From contig VRUE01000001.1 of assembly GCA_019456285.1 (NCBI GenBank), positions 4,354 through 48,525 on the forward strand: a stretch of 44,172 nt of DNA, given 5' to 3'. Positions 1 to 8,722 of the stretch are shown piece after piece. The translations under genes were made by a program, and so were the position numbers. Numbering within the stretch: position 1 is the first letter of the stretch; each line of letters starts with the position of its first letter. Origin of the DNA: Solirubrobacterales bacterium. GTDB lineage: Bacteria > Actinomycetota > Thermoleophilia > Solirubrobacterales > 70-9. The notes below the pieces were generated by a model. It saw only the letters and a list, made by a program, of their open reading frames with translations, did not search any database and was not told where the DNA came from.

Positions 1-16
1 CTTTCTTATGAGCCAT
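1..16 (-). CDS. rpmA: 50S ribosomal protein L27, first codons only (runs off window)
   Basis: On the minus strand an ATG at position 16 opens a frame reading M-A-H-K-K, the typical start of ribosomal protein L27. It lies inside the end of rplU and overlaps it by 11 nt, in the usual rplU-rpmA order. Only five codons are visible; the rest lies beyond base 1. The overlap implies that L27 translation is coupled to L21 termination. The identification rests on five residues plus synteny. Confidence 0.8.
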
Positions 17-530
17 CGGAGCCCTCCTTCTTCGCAGCGGATTTCTTGGCTGCCGGTTTCTTGGCTGCCGGTTTCTTCGCAGCAGGTTTTTTAGCAGGCG
101 CCTTCGCTTTGGCTTTGGCTCTCGGTTTCGCTTTCGCCTTCTTCGCCGCCGGTTTCTTCTCTTTCGCCGCCGCTTTCTTCTCCTTCGGCTCGGCTTTCGG
201 CGCCGCCGCTTTGCGGGCCTGCAGCTTCAGCTCGGTCACCTCGAGCTTGGTCAGCTCGGAGCGGTGTCCGGCGCGGCGGCGGTAGCCCTTCTTCGGCTTG
301 TATTTGAAGACCTTGATCTTGGGCCCGCGCAGGTGCTCGGCCACGGTCGCCTCGACCTTCACCCTCTCCAGCTCCTTCGGCTCCGCGATGACCTCCTTGT
401 CGCGGAACATCACGGCGCGCAGGGCGACCTGGTCGCCCTGCTTGGCGCTGAGCCGGTCGACGAGCAGGGAGGTCCCCCTCTCGACCTTGTACTGCTTGCC
501 TCCGGTCTCTATCACTGCGTACATGCTCAT
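6..530 (-). CDS. rplU: 50S ribosomal protein L21 with a long Lys/Ala-rich tail
   Basis: Residues 1 to about 100 match the L21 fold (MYAVIETGGKQYKV start, GHRSELTKLEV near the end), a 23S rRNA-binding protein of the large subunit. Family members are usually about 100-105 aa, whereas this one is 174 aa. The extra ~70 residues are a basic tail of K, A and P, ending in repeated PAAKK pentads like a histone H1 tail and a short EGSDGS terminus. The ATG at 530 overlaps the RNase G/E stop (ATGA). A second in-frame ATG at 524 gives the usual family start and lies 9 nt after GGA of an AAGGA box, so 524 may be the true start. It is cotranscribed with the upstream RNase gene and rpmA. The tail probably adds RNA contacts (inference). 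Confidence 0.95.
   Translation of the reverse strand: MSMYAVIETGGKQYKVERGTSLLVDRLSAKQGDQVALRAVMFRDKEVIAEPKELERVKVEATVAEHLRGPKIKVFKYKPKKGYRRRAGHRSELTKLEVTELKLQARKAAAPKAEPKEKKAAAKEKKPAAKKAKAKPRAKAKAKAPAKKPAAKKPAAKKPAAKKSAAKKEGSDGS
31..105 (-). repeat. 15-bp tandem repeat coding PAAKK pentads in rplU
   Basis: Five consecutive 15-nt units encode Pro/Ser-Ala-Ala-Lys-Lys type pentads at the L21 C-terminus. The units at 46-60 and 61-75 are identical and the others diverge at synonymous or single-residue positions. The unit number could vary between strains by slippage. Confidence 0.85.
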
Positions 531-2368
531 TCGTCCTTGCCGCTCTGGGTGGAGCGCGACCGACCGCGACCGCCTCTGGGGCCACGACGGCGACTGCGCG
601 AGGTGGCGGATTCTAGCTCGGAGCCGTCGTCGCCGCCACCGGCCCCGTTGCTCGCCTCCGTGCCCGGCAGCGAGGCGACGGCGGCGGAGCGCTCGACCCG
701 CTCGATCCGCACCAGCTTGCGCTCGCCGACGAAGCGCCCGCCGCCGGTGACGCTGACGGTGTAGGAGTCGACGCGGGCGACCGCGTCGTCGGGGTTGTAC
801 ATGTGCGGCTCGTCGATCTTGACCAGCACCTCCTCGCCGACCTTGAACGGCAGCGCCCGCTCTTCGATCTCCTCGCGGCCCCCCGCCTCGACCAGCTCGA
901 ATATGTCGATCGAGAGCGCCTCGCCGCCCTCGAAGTGGAACTGCTTGCCGGTTTCGGACTCCAGCTCGGCGAGCCCGCTGTCGGGGTCGATCAGCGCCGC
1001 CGCCACCTTCGGGTGGACCCGCAGCAGGAAGGCGTCGGACCCCCGGTCCCCAGCGGCGATGTCACGCAGCTTGCGCAGTCCCTCCAGCGCCACCGTCTCG
1101 GCGGAGAGGACGACGCCCTCTCCCTCGCAGGTGGGGCACGGCGCGGTGAGGATCTCACGCACCCCGTCGGTGACGTTCTGGCGGGTCATCTCGACCAGCC
1201 CCAGCGGCGAGACCTCGACCACGTAGCTCTTCGACTTGTCGGCGTCGAGCGCCTTGCGCAACGTTTTCAGCATCTTGTCGCGGTTGCGGGCGCGGGCCAT
1301 GTCGATGAAGTCGATGACGATGATCCCGCCGATGTCGCGCAGCCGCAGCTGCCGCACCGCCTCCTCCGCCGCCTCGGTGTTGACCCGCGTGATCGTCTCC
1401 TCCAGGCCGCCCTTGCCGCGGCCGGTGAAGCTGCCGCTGTTGACGTCGATCACGGTCAGCGCCTCGGCGTAGTCGATGATCAGGTAGCCGCCCGAGGGCA
1501 GGTCGACGCGCCGGTTCAGGGTCGACTCGATCTCCTCGTCGATCCCCCATTTCTCGAACAGCGGCTCCTTGTCCTTGTACAGCTCGACCCCGTCGACCAG
1601 CTCCGGCGCGGTGCGCTGGAAGAAGCCGGTGACCCGCTCGAACTGCTTCGGGGAGTCGATGGTCGCCCTCTCGAAGTCGCTGAGGAAGACGTCGCGCAGC
1701 ACCCGCACCGGCAGGTCGGCCTCCTGGAAGACGAGATCCGGGGCCTTGGTCTGCTCGGTGCGCCGCCCCAGCACCTCGTTGAGCTTGTGCAGGTAGCCGA
1801 TCTCCCGCACGAAGTCGGCTTTCTTGGCGCCGTGCGCGGCGGTGCGGACGATCAGCCCGCCCGGGCCCTTGTAGGTGCGGTCAACCATCTTGCGGAGGCG
1901 ATCGCGCTCGGAGTCCGAGAGCCGGCGGCTCACCCCGACCCCGCTGCCCTGCGGCGCATAGACGAGGTAGCGGCCGGCGATCGAGACGTTCATCGAGAGC
2001 CGCGCGCCCTTCGTCTTCAGCGGGTCCTTGACGACCTGCACGACGATCTCCTGCCCGGACTTGATCAGCTCGTTGATGCGGCGGCCGCTGCCGCGGCCCC
2101 GCCTCGGCGCCTGTTCGCCGTTCGGCATGACGATCTCGTCGACGTGCAGGAAGCCGTTACGCTCGAGACCGATGTCGACGAAGGCGGCCTCTATGCCGGG
2201 AAGGGCGTTGTCGACCTTCCCCTTGTAGATGTTGCCGACGATCGAGCGACGGCCGCGGCGCTCGATGTAGAGCTCCGCAACGTCGCGTTTGCCGCCTTTC
2301 GTCTTCGACTCGAGCACGGCCACGCGAGTCTCGTCGCGATCGGCGGAAACCAGAATTGTTTTTTTCAT
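527..2368 (-). CDS. rng: Ribonuclease G/E family endoribonuclease
   Basis: This 613-aa protein belongs to the RNase E/G family, which cleaves single-stranded RNA in rRNA maturation and mRNA decay. An S1 RNA-binding domain occupies about residues 35-120 (GNIYKGKVDNALPGIEAAFVD). The DNase I-like catalytic part carries the two metal-binding Asp segments, VIDVNSGSFTGRG and IIVIDFIDM. The zinc-link CPTCEGEG follows at about 400. The family's long RNase E C-terminal scaffold is absent; only a short acidic stretch and an Arg/Gly/Ser tail remain, so it is closer to RNase G in size. ATG at 2368 begins MKKTILVS. It sits 50 nt after rodA and overlaps rplU by 4 nt, the common RNase-L21-L27 order. The rng versus rne name is a judgement call. 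Confidence 0.93.
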   Translation of the reverse strand: MKKTILVSADRDETRVAVLESKTKGGKRDVAELYIERRGRRSIVGNIYKGKVDNALPGIEAAFVDIGLERNGFLHVDEIVMPNGEQAPRRGRGSGRRINELIKSGQEIVVQVVKDPLKTKGARLSMNVSIAGRYLVYAPQGSGVGVSRRLSDSERDRLRKMVDRTYKGPGGLIVRTAAHGAKKADFVREIGYLHKLNEVLGRRTEQTKAPDLVFQEADLPVRVLRDVFLSDFERATIDSPKQFERVTGFFQRTAPELVDGVELYKDKEPLFEKWGIDEEIESTLNRRVDLPSGGYLIIDYAEALTVIDVNSGSFTGRGKGGLEETITRVNTEAAEEAVRQLRLRDIGGIIVIDFIDMARARNRDKMLKTLRKALDADKSKSYVVEVSPLGLVEMTRQNVTDGVREILTAPCPTCEGEGVVLSAETVALEGLRKLRDIAAGDRGSDAFLLRVHPKVAAALIDPDSGLAELESETGKQFHFEGGEALSIDIFELVEAGGREEIEERALPFKVGEEVLVKIDEPHMYNPDDAVARVDSYTVSVTGGGRFVGERKLVRIERVERSAAVASLPGTEASNGAGGGDDGSELESATSRSRRRGPRGGRGRSRSTQSGKDE

Positions 2369-2418
2369 CGATTAGCTCAGTTCAGTTAGGTACGCATCGC
2401 CCGGCCTCTTTCGAGAGA

Positions 2419-3615
2419 TCACCAGGCGAACCTGCCCTTCTGGCTGAGGCGCGCTTGCATGTGGATGCTCTGAAGGACTCCGATCGCCAAGAACGTCGCG
2501 AGCACGGAGGAACCCCCGTAGCTCATCAGCGGCAGGGGGATCCCGGTGATCGGCATGATCCCGAGGTTCATCCCCACATTGACGAAAACTTGGAACAGCA
2601 GCATGGCGGCGATGCCGCCCGCCACAAGGGTCCCGTACGAGTTCTTCGAGAGCGTCACAATCCGCAGCGCCCGCCAGATCAGCAGGGCGTAAAGGGATAG
2701 GACTAACGCGGCTCCCCCGAATCCATAGCGCTCACCGATCACCGCGAAGATGAAGTCGGTGTGCCGCTCAGGGACGAAGTCAAGCCGCGTCTGGGTGGCC
2801 CGATCGCCGCGTCCGGTCTTCTGCCCGGAGCCGATCGCGATCTTGGCCTGGTTCTGCTGGTAATCGGCGTCGCTGGAGTCCTCGCCGGGGTGCAGGAAGG
2901 AGGTCAGCCTCTCTTCCTGGTAACCCTTCAACACCGGCGTCCCGACTGCGGGCGCCACGACGAGGACCACGGTTGCGAGTGCGACAGCGGCCGCGCCGAT
3001 CGCCGCGAGGTGCGTCCAGCGGGCGCCCCCCACGTACATCACGGCGAGGGTGATCGCCCCGAACACCAGTGAGGTGCCGAGGTCCGGCTGCAGGAACACA
3101 AGCGCAGCCGGGACCAGGCCGAACGCCAGGTAGCGCAACGTGCGCCGCCGGTCGAATCCGCGCCTGGCGCCATCGATTACGAACCCGGCAAGCGCAAGCG
3201 CAAGCAGGAGCTTGCCGAGCTCCGATGGCTGGAAGCTGAAAAACGGCAGGTCGAAGGCGCGCCGTGAGCCGCGCGCCACGAACCCGAACACGAAGACCAG
3301 CGAGATGCTCACGCAGAGGAAGGTGTAGATGCCGACCCGCAGCTCGCGGAAGCGCGAGTAGTCGACGCGGGTGAGCAGGTACATGCCGACGACGCCGAGG
3401 CCGACGTAGATCGCCTGGCGATCGGCGAAGTAGTTGGGGCTGCCGGGCACGTCGTGGACGGTCGTCTGGCTCAGCACGAAGACGCTGAAGGCGGCCAGGG
3501 CGACGGCCGAGAGCATCAGCGCCCCGTCCATGTACGGCAGGCCGAGGCGCTCGGCGATGCTGGGGCGCGCGGTGAACGCCTCGGGACGGGCCTGACGGGC
3601 GCGGGTCGCGTACAC
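2419..3615 (-). CDS. rodA: Rod-shape SEDS peptidoglycan glycosyltransferase RodA
   Basis: This SEDS-family polytopic membrane protein of about 398 aa polymerises lipid II for lateral wall growth with its partner PBP2. Family signatures seen are FQPSELGKLLLALALAGF, the long extracellular loop with FVPERHTDFIFAVIGERYG, and the end motif GIPLPLMSYGGSS. I count about ten hydrophobic segments. The longest ORF starts at 3789, inside the PBP2 gene, but GTG at 3615 lies just after the PBP2 stop with GGAG 5 nt upstream and gives MYATRARQARPEAF, so I choose it. The order mreB-mreC-mreD-PBP2-rodA is the classic elongasome operon. Confidence 0.93.
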   Translation of the reverse strand: MYATRARQARPEAFTARPSIAERLGLPYMDGALMLSAVALAAFSVFVLSQTTVHDVPGSPNYFADRQAIYVGLGVVGMYLLTRVDYSRFRELRVGIYTFLCVSISLVFVFGFVARGSRRAFDLPFFSFQPSELGKLLLALALAGFVIDGARRGFDRRRTLRYLAFGLVPAALVFLQPDLGTSLVFGAITLAVMYVGGARWTHLAAIGAAAVALATVVLVVAPAVGTPVLKGYQEERLTSFLHPGEDSSDADYQQNQAKIAIGSGQKTGRGDRATQTRLDFVPERHTDFIFAVIGERYGFGGAALVLSLYALLIWRALRIVTLSKNSYGTLVAGGIAAMLLFQVFVNVGMNLGIMPITGIPLPLMSYGGSSVLATFLAIGVLQSIHMQARLSQKGRFAW

Positions 3616-3617
3616 GG

Positions 3618-5486
3618 CTACTCCACCGCCCCCTCGCCGGCTTCGACCGGCTTGGCGCTCTTGCCGAAGTGCTCGGAGAGGATTCGCAGGGCGGCCGGGG
3701 CGGCCGTGTCGGAGCCGAACCCGCCCTGCTCGAAGGTCACCGCGACGACGATCTCTGGGTTGGGATACGGAGCCAGCACCACGTACCATGACTGATCCGC
3801 GTGCGGGGGGCGCTCAGCGGTGCCGGTCTTGCCGGCCACGGGCACCGGGAAGCCGCCGAAAACGCCGTAGGAGGTGCCGCCCGGCGACTGCGCGGCGTCG
3901 TGAAGCCCGGCCAGGATCGTCTCGCGCCACCCCCGGTCGATCCGCACCCGGCCGGCCGCGGCGGGAGCGATCTCCCGCAGCACGCGGCCCGCCGCGTCTT
4001 CCACCTGCATGCCGACGTGCGGGCGCGGCACCTTGCCCCCGTTGGCGATCGTCGCGTAGGCGACCGCCATCTGCAGCGGGTCGGTCTGCAGGTCGCCCTG
4101 GCCGACCGCGAGGTTGACGTTGTCGCCCGCCGACCAGGGCCGATCCGTGAGCCCCTCGCGATAGAGGTCGTTGCGCCAGGCCGGGGTCGGCAGCAGGCCC
4201 GGCTGCTCGCCGGGAAGGTCGATGCCCGTCTCACTGCCGATCCCGAGCCGGCGCGCCCAGGTCTGCAGCGCCGTGCCGGGGTACATGCGGTCGCCGAGCG
4301 TGTAGTAGAAGACGTCCGAGGAGACCCGCAGCGCGGTCTGCATGGCGATCGTCCCGTAGGCGGCGCCGCCGGCGTTCTGGAAGGTGATGCCCCCGAGCGT
4401 GAAGGCCCCGTCGTCGAGGATCGGCTCGTCGACGGTCGCGGCGCCGCTTGCCAGGGCGGCGACCGAGGTGATCGGCTTGAAGCTCGAGCCGGTCGGGTAG
4501 GCGCCGGCGATCGCCCGGTTGGTGAGCGGCGAGAGGACCGGGTCGCGGTAGAGCTCGTCGACCTGGCCCTGGGTGAGCGGGCGGGTGAACACCGTCGGGT
4601 CGAAGCTCGGGTTGGAGCCCATCGCGAGGATCTCGCCGTTGCGCGCGTTCATCGCCACGTAGGCGCCGGGCAGGCCCTGGCCGGAGAGCGCCGCGTCCCC
4701 CGCCTCCTGGAGGCTGGAGTCGATCGTGAGGCGCAGGTTGCCGCCGGGAGCCGGCTTCAGGACTTTGAGCCGGCCGCCCGGCGTCGGCCGGCCCAGCGAG
4801 TCGACCTGGATGCGGGTCGCGCCGGCGCGGCCGCGGAGGTCGCCGTCGTACTGGTACTCGACGCCGTCCTGGCCGACCGCGTCGCCGGGCTCGAGGCCGC
4901 GGTGGCGGGGCGCCTTCAGCTGCTCCTCGCTGACCTCCCCGACGTTGCCGAAGAGGTGGGCGGCGAGCGTCCCCTGCGGGTAGTCGCGGACGAAGACCCG
5001 GCGCACCTCGACCCCGGGGAAGCGGTCCTGGTTCTCCTGCAGGTAGTAGACGAGGTAGTGGCCGACGTCGCGGCGCAGCGTGACCGGGGCGCTGGGGGCC
5101 AGCATCAGCCGCTTGCGCATCGTCCTGCGCACACGGCGCAGGGAGGTGTGGGTGAGGGCGCCCAGCCGCGCCAGCTCGGCCCGCCGCCGGGCCGTGTTCG
5201 CGGGCAGCTTCCGCGGGTTGACCTGCAGCGCCAGACTGGTGCGGTTCTGGACCAGCACGTTGCCGTCGCGGTCGAGGATCTCGCCGCGGGGGGCGCTGAC
5301 CCGGAACTCGCGGATGCGGTTGTTGTTCGCCTCGGCCAGGTACTCCTCGCCGGAGATCACCTGCAAGAACCAGAGGCGGACGAAGAGCACAGCGAAGAGG
5401 ACCAGCGCCAGGCCGCCGAAGGCGGCGATCCGCAGCGCCAGCCGGTTGTTCATCCGGGGGCCGCGTTCGTCGGAGCGAAGGTACAT
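3618..5486 (-). CDS. mrdA: Penicillin-binding protein 2, elongasome transpeptidase
   Basis: This 622-aa class B PBP cross-links peptidoglycan as RodA's partner. An N-terminal membrane anchor lies at about 20-45, followed by the PBP dimer domain (RGEILDRDGNVLVQN near 68-81). The transpeptidase domain carries the active-site SSFK at about 334-337, SSD at about 390 in place of SxN as is usual for PBP2, and KTGTAE near 556. The length is normal for the family. ATG at 5486 is 5 nt after the mreD stop; a second ATG at 5453 (MNNRLALRI) is possible. It is followed directly by rodA. Confidence 0.95.
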   Translation of the reverse strand: MYLRSDERGPRMNNRLALRIAAFGGLALVLFAVLFVRLWFLQVISGEEYLAEANNNRIREFRVSAPRGEILDRDGNVLVQNRTSLALQVNPRKLPANTARRRAELARLGALTHTSLRRVRRTMRKRLMLAPSAPVTLRRDVGHYLVYYLQENQDRFPGVEVRRVFVRDYPQGTLAAHLFGNVGEVSEEQLKAPRHRGLEPGDAVGQDGVEYQYDGDLRGRAGATRIQVDSLGRPTPGGRLKVLKPAPGGNLRLTIDSSLQEAGDAALSGQGLPGAYVAMNARNGEILAMGSNPSFDPTVFTRPLTQGQVDELYRDPVLSPLTNRAIAGAYPTGSSFKPITSVAALASGAATVDEPILDDGAFTLGGITFQNAGGAAYGTIAMQTALRVSSDVFYYTLGDRMYPGTALQTWARRLGIGSETGIDLPGEQPGLLPTPAWRNDLYREGLTDRPWSAGDNVNLAVGQGDLQTDPLQMAVAYATIANGGKVPRPHVGMQVEDAAGRVLREIAPAAAGRVRIDRGWRETILAGLHDAAQSPGGTSYGVFGGFPVPVAGKTGTAERPPHADQSWYVVLAPYPNPEIVVAVTFEQGGFGSDTAAPAALRILSEHFGKSAKPVEAGEGAVE

Positions 5487-5491
5487 AGAAC

Positions 5492-6040
5492 TCAGGCTCC
5501 CAGCACCGTCGGTTGCCTGCGGCGCCGCACCCGCGGCTCCTCGACCAGGGCCGGGCGCAGCGCCAGCCGCACGCCCAGGTAGATCGGCCAGCCGAGGAAG
5601 AAGGCGAAGATGCTCTTGAGGGCAATGTCGCGGGCGATCAGCGGGCTGACCGGGGCGTCGACCCCCAGCATCAGCTGCACCGCGGCGAAGCCCAGCTCGG
5701 CGACCAGGGTCAGCCCCATGCAGAGCAGCGGCGGGACGAGCGGGCTGTGGATGTCGACGCGCTCGCGGAAGAGGCCGGCCAGGTAGCCGGTGCCGAGCAG
5801 CACCAGCGAGGTGGGGCCGAGCACCGCGACGAGGAGGCAGTCGACCAGGAACCCGATCGAGAACCCGGCCACGGCGCCGGTCATGCTGCCGCCGAGCAAG
5901 CCCAGCGAGACGACCAGGGCGGGCAGCGCGTCGGGACTGGTGTGGAAGAGCTCGACCCTGGAGAAGAAGGAGAGCTGGAGCAGCACTCCGAGGACCGCGA
6001 TGGCGGCGATGCGGGCGAGGATCTTCGGGGTGACGATCAC
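5492..6040 (-). CDS. mreD: Rod shape-determining protein MreD
   Basis: This 182-aa, highly hydrophobic protein with about five membrane segments starts at GTG 6040, overlapping the mreC stop as GTGA. MreD proteins are poorly conserved in sequence. The call rests on size, topology, the segment LLGGSMTGAVAGFSIGFLVD, and the invariant position between mreC and PBP2. It is thought to hold MreC and the elongasome in the membrane. The C-terminus is a short Arg-rich cytoplasmic tail. Confidence 0.9.
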   Translation of the reverse strand: MIVTPKILARIAAIAVLGVLLQLSFFSRVELFHTSPDALPALVVSLGLLGGSMTGAVAGFSIGFLVDCLLVAVLGPTSLVLLGTGYLAGLFRERVDIHSPLVPPLLCMGLTLVAELGFAAVQLMLGVDAPVSPLIARDIALKSIFAFFLGWPIYLGVRLALRPALVEEPRVRRRRQPTVLGA

Positions 6041-6888
6041 CGGCGCGACCCCCCGGTCAGCACCTGCACGACGTCAAGGTTGCGGAGGTCGGCGTAGGGC
6101 CGCAGGTGGACCTGCTGGCTCGCCTCCTGCTCGACGATCGAGGCGCGGGTGACCTCGCCCACCGGCAGGCCGGGCGGGAACAGCGAGGCGAGGCCCCGGG
6201 CGCGCCAGCCCGCGGTGACCACCGTGTCCCCCTTCTTGACGCGCTCGGTCGAGTCGATGAAGTCGAGGACCAGGTCCTCGGGGTCGCCGATCTCGGGTCT
6301 GACCACTCCCTGCACCCCCTGCGGGACGACCTTGGCCGAGACCGCGCTGGCATGGTCGGTGAGCAACGTCACCTGGGAGACGCCGCCCTGGACCGAGGCA
6401 ACCTGCCCGACCAGGCCGTCACCGCTGACCACCGGGTCGTCGACGCGGACGCCGTCGCCGCCGCCGAGATCGATCGTCACGGTCGAGTACCAGACGGTCG
6501 GCGAGCGGGCGATCACCCGGCCGGTCACCGGTTCGTAGGCGGAGGAGGCGAGGGCGGGGCCGCGATCCAGCTCGACCAGCTTGCGCAGCTGGGCGTTCTG
6601 CTGGATCGCCTCCTGCCCGGCGACCGCCTGCTCTCGCACCGTCGCCAGCTCGGACTTCAGCCGGCTGTTCTCGCCGCGCGCGTCGAATGTCTTGTCGAAC
6701 CAGCCGGCCAGGTCGCGAGCCGGCTTCAGCGCCCGGTCGGCAACCGACTGCACGGGGCCGAAGATCGCGCTGACGCCGCGCTGCAGACCACCCGAGCCCT
6801 GCCCGTAGGTGATCGTCAGCAACACAAAGGAGCCGATGACCAGCAGCGCCAGCACCGCCCTACGGCGGCGTACTTGCTTTCGGTACAC
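6037..6888 (-). CDS. mreC: Rod shape-determining protein MreC
   Basis: This 283-aa protein starts at GTG 6888 (MYRKQVRRRRAVLALLV). A basic cytoplasmic N-terminus is followed by one membrane helix at about 12-30, a coiled coil at about 70-105 (SRLKSELATVREQAVAG), and the extracellular beta domain (ARSPTVWYSTVTIDLGGGDGV; VVTAGWRARGLASLFPPGLPVGEV). The latter is the MreC signature. It links MreB to PBP2 and RodA outside the membrane. The stop overlaps the mreD start. Confidence 0.94.
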   Translation of the reverse strand: MYRKQVRRRRAVLALLVIGSFVLLTITYGQGSGGLQRGVSAIFGPVQSVADRALKPARDLAGWFDKTFDARGENSRLKSELATVREQAVAGQEAIQQNAQLRKLVELDRGPALASSAYEPVTGRVIARSPTVWYSTVTIDLGGGDGVRVDDPVVSGDGLVGQVASVQGGVSQVTLLTDHASAVSAKVVPQGVQGVVRPEIGDPEDLVLDFIDSTERVKKGDTVVTAGWRARGLASLFPPGLPVGEVTRASIVEQEASQQVHLRPYADLRNLDVVQVLTGGSRR

Positions 6889-6926
6889 GATGGAGGCCTA
6901 AGTTTGGGGTTTGATATGAGCGACGG

Positions 6927-7976
6927 TTAAGCAACGCGCGTCGCTCCCGAATTCATCTTGCTGGCGCGGTGGATCGCCTCGAACTCCTCCAGCGAGACGC
7001 CGGAGCCGACCGCCACGCACGTCAGCGGTGACTCTGCCAGTTGACAGGGCATCTGGCACTCGTCGCGGAGGCGCTGTTCGAGCCCTTGCAGAAGGGCGCC
7101 TCCCCCCACCAGGGTGATCCCGCGGTCCATGATGTCGCCGGCCAGCTCAGGCGGGGTGCGGTCGAGGGTGTCCTTGACCGCGTCGACGATGTGCCCGACC
7201 TGCTCGTCAAGCGCTTCGCGGATTTCCTCGGAGCCGAGCGTGACCGTCTTCGGCAGACCGGAGACGAGGTCGCGGCCGCGGATCTCCGCCCGCGTCTCCT
7301 CGGGAAGCGGCGCAGCCGAGCCGGCCTCGAGCTTCACCTCCTCCGCGGTCTGCAAGCCGATCGCCAGCTTGTGCTCGTGCTTGCAGTGGCTGACGATCGC
7401 CTCGTCGAGCTCGTCGCCGCCGACCCGGATCGACTGCGAGACGACGATCCCGCCGAGCGAGATCACCGCCACCTCGGTGGTGCCACCGCCGACATCGACG
7501 ATCAGCGAGCCGGTCGGCTCGGCGACCGGCAGGCCGGCCCCGATCGCCGCCGCCATCGGCTCCTCGATCAGGTAGGTCTGGCGGGCGCCGGCCGAGAGGC
7601 AGGCCTCCTCGACCGCGCGCTTCTCCACCCCGGTCACCCCGGAGGGGACGCAGACGACGACGCGCGGGTGGGCGAAACGGTTGGAGTGCACCTGCTTGAT
7701 GAAGTGGCGCAGCATCTGCTCGGTGACGTCGAAGTCGGCGATCACGCCGTCCTTCAGCGGGCGGATCGCGGTGATCGTGCCCGGCGTCCTTCCCAGCATC
7801 CGCTTCGCCTCCACACCCACCGCGTGGACCTGGCCGTTGCGCGAGTCGATCGCCACCACCGAGGGCTCGGAGAGCACGATGCCGCGGCCGCGGACGTAGA
7901 CGAGCGTGTTGGCCGTGCCCAAGTCCACAGCCATGTCGCGACCGCCGAGTCCTCTGAGATAGCTAAGTACGCCCAT
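6927..7976 (-). CDS. mreB: Rod shape-determining protein MreB (bacterial actin)
   Basis: This actin-family ATPase forms filaments that guide lateral wall synthesis. Motifs seen are phosphate-1 DLGTANTLVYV, IDVGGGTTEVAVI for phosphate-2, and GGGALLQGLE near the C-terminus. The ORF can start at 8009 (MITLEGPQSLR). The ATG at 7976 gives MGVLSYLRGLGGRDMAVDLGT, with about the same number of residues before DLGTANT as characterised MreBs, so I prefer it (349 aa). Neither start has a strong ribosome site, and I see no convincing TANNNT box close upstream. It heads the mreBCD-PBP2-rodA block. Confidence 0.95.
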   Translation of the reverse strand: MGVLSYLRGLGGRDMAVDLGTANTLVYVRGRGIVLSEPSVVAIDSRNGQVHAVGVEAKRMLGRTPGTITAIRPLKDGVIADFDVTEQMLRHFIKQVHSNRFAHPRVVVCVPSGVTGVEKRAVEEACLSAGARQTYLIEEPMAAAIGAGLPVAEPTGSLIVDVGGGTTEVAVISLGGIVVSQSIRVGGDELDEAIVSHCKHEHKLAIGLQTAEEVKLEAGSAAPLPEETRAEIRGRDLVSGLPKTVTLGSEEIREALDEQVGHIVDAVKDTLDRTPPELAGDIMDRGITLVGGGALLQGLEQRLRDECQMPCQLAESPLTCVAVGSGVSLEEFEAIHRASKMNSGATRVA

Positions 7977-8104
7977 GCGTAGACTTTGGGGACCTTCGAG
8001 GGTAATCATCCCAGAAGTCGCCGAGTGGGCCTATTGACGCTCCGGTAGGCCAAACCTCACAGCTCGACCGGGCGCGGCGGCTGGAAAGCGCCAGGCCGGG
8101 TCGC

Positions 8105-8127
8105 CCGAGCCCCGGGCCGGGGCTCGG
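8105..8127 (-). terminator. GC-rich hairpin after maf, possible terminator
   Basis: A perfect 9-bp stem (CCGAGCCCC/GGGGCTCGG) with a 5-nt loop lies just after the maf stop and before mreB. There is no T-run on the minus strand, so it is not a classic intrinsic terminator. It may act as an RNA-stability or Rho-independent-like element, as proposed for high-GC actinobacteria. Confidence 0.45.
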
Positions 8128-8138
8128 ATAGTCACTTA

Positions 8139-8714
8139 TTAACCCTGCTCGAACAGCTGCGGCGCCAGGTCCGCCAGCAACCCGACAGGCAACCCCACCA
8201 CGTTGGACACGCTCCCCTCGAGCCGCGCCACCAGCGTCGACCCAAGCGTCTGGATGGCATATCCGCCCGACCGCCCCCGCCACTCCCCAAACCGCACATA
8301 CCGCTCCATCGCGGCCTCGTCCAGGGCCTTGAACACCACGGTCGTCCGCTCCAGCCCACTCCGCTCCCCCTCCTCGGTGAGCACAACCAGCCCACTCAGC
8401 ACCTCATGCGCCCGCCCGGAGAGCAGCTCCAGGTACCGGCGGGCTTCCGCCTCGTCCTCGGGCTTCCCCAGCGCCCGACCATCGACGACCACATCTGTGT
8501 CACAGGCGATCACCAGGCGCCCCACGACGCCACCCGCCCGAGCTACCGCTTCAGCTACCGCAGCGGCCTTGCGCCGCGCGTTCTCCAGCACCTCGACCTC
8601 AGGATCGCCGCCACTCAGCTCCTCCATACCCGGCACAACGACCTCAAAGTCGATCCCCAGCTTCCGCAGAATCTCGCTCCTCTGCGGCGACCCGGATGCC
8701 AGGATGACGCTCAA
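8139..8714 (-). CDS. maf: Maf-family nucleoside triphosphate pyrophosphatase
   Basis: This 191-aa house-cleaning enzyme hydrolyses non-canonical or modified NTPs to NMP and pyrophosphate. The signature LASGSPQRSEIL is at residues 5-16, ENARRKAAAV at about 44, and VIACDTDVVVDGRALGKP at about 68-85, with the catalytic Asp in the ACDT segment. The start is TTG 8714. The gene lies between ndk and mreB, a common actinobacterial neighbourhood for maf. The codon use is somewhat less biased to terminal C/G than in its neighbours. Confidence 0.92.
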   Translation of the reverse strand: MSVILASGSPQRSEILRKLGIDFEVVVPGMEELSGGDPEVEVLENARRKAAAVAEAVARAGGVVGRLVIACDTDVVVDGRALGKPEDEAEARRYLELLSGRAHEVLSGLVVLTEEGERSGLERTTVVFKALDEAAMERYVRFGEWRGRSGGYAIQTLGSTLVARLEGSVSNVVGLPVGLLADLAPQLFEQG

Positions 8715-8722
8715 AGTCCTGA

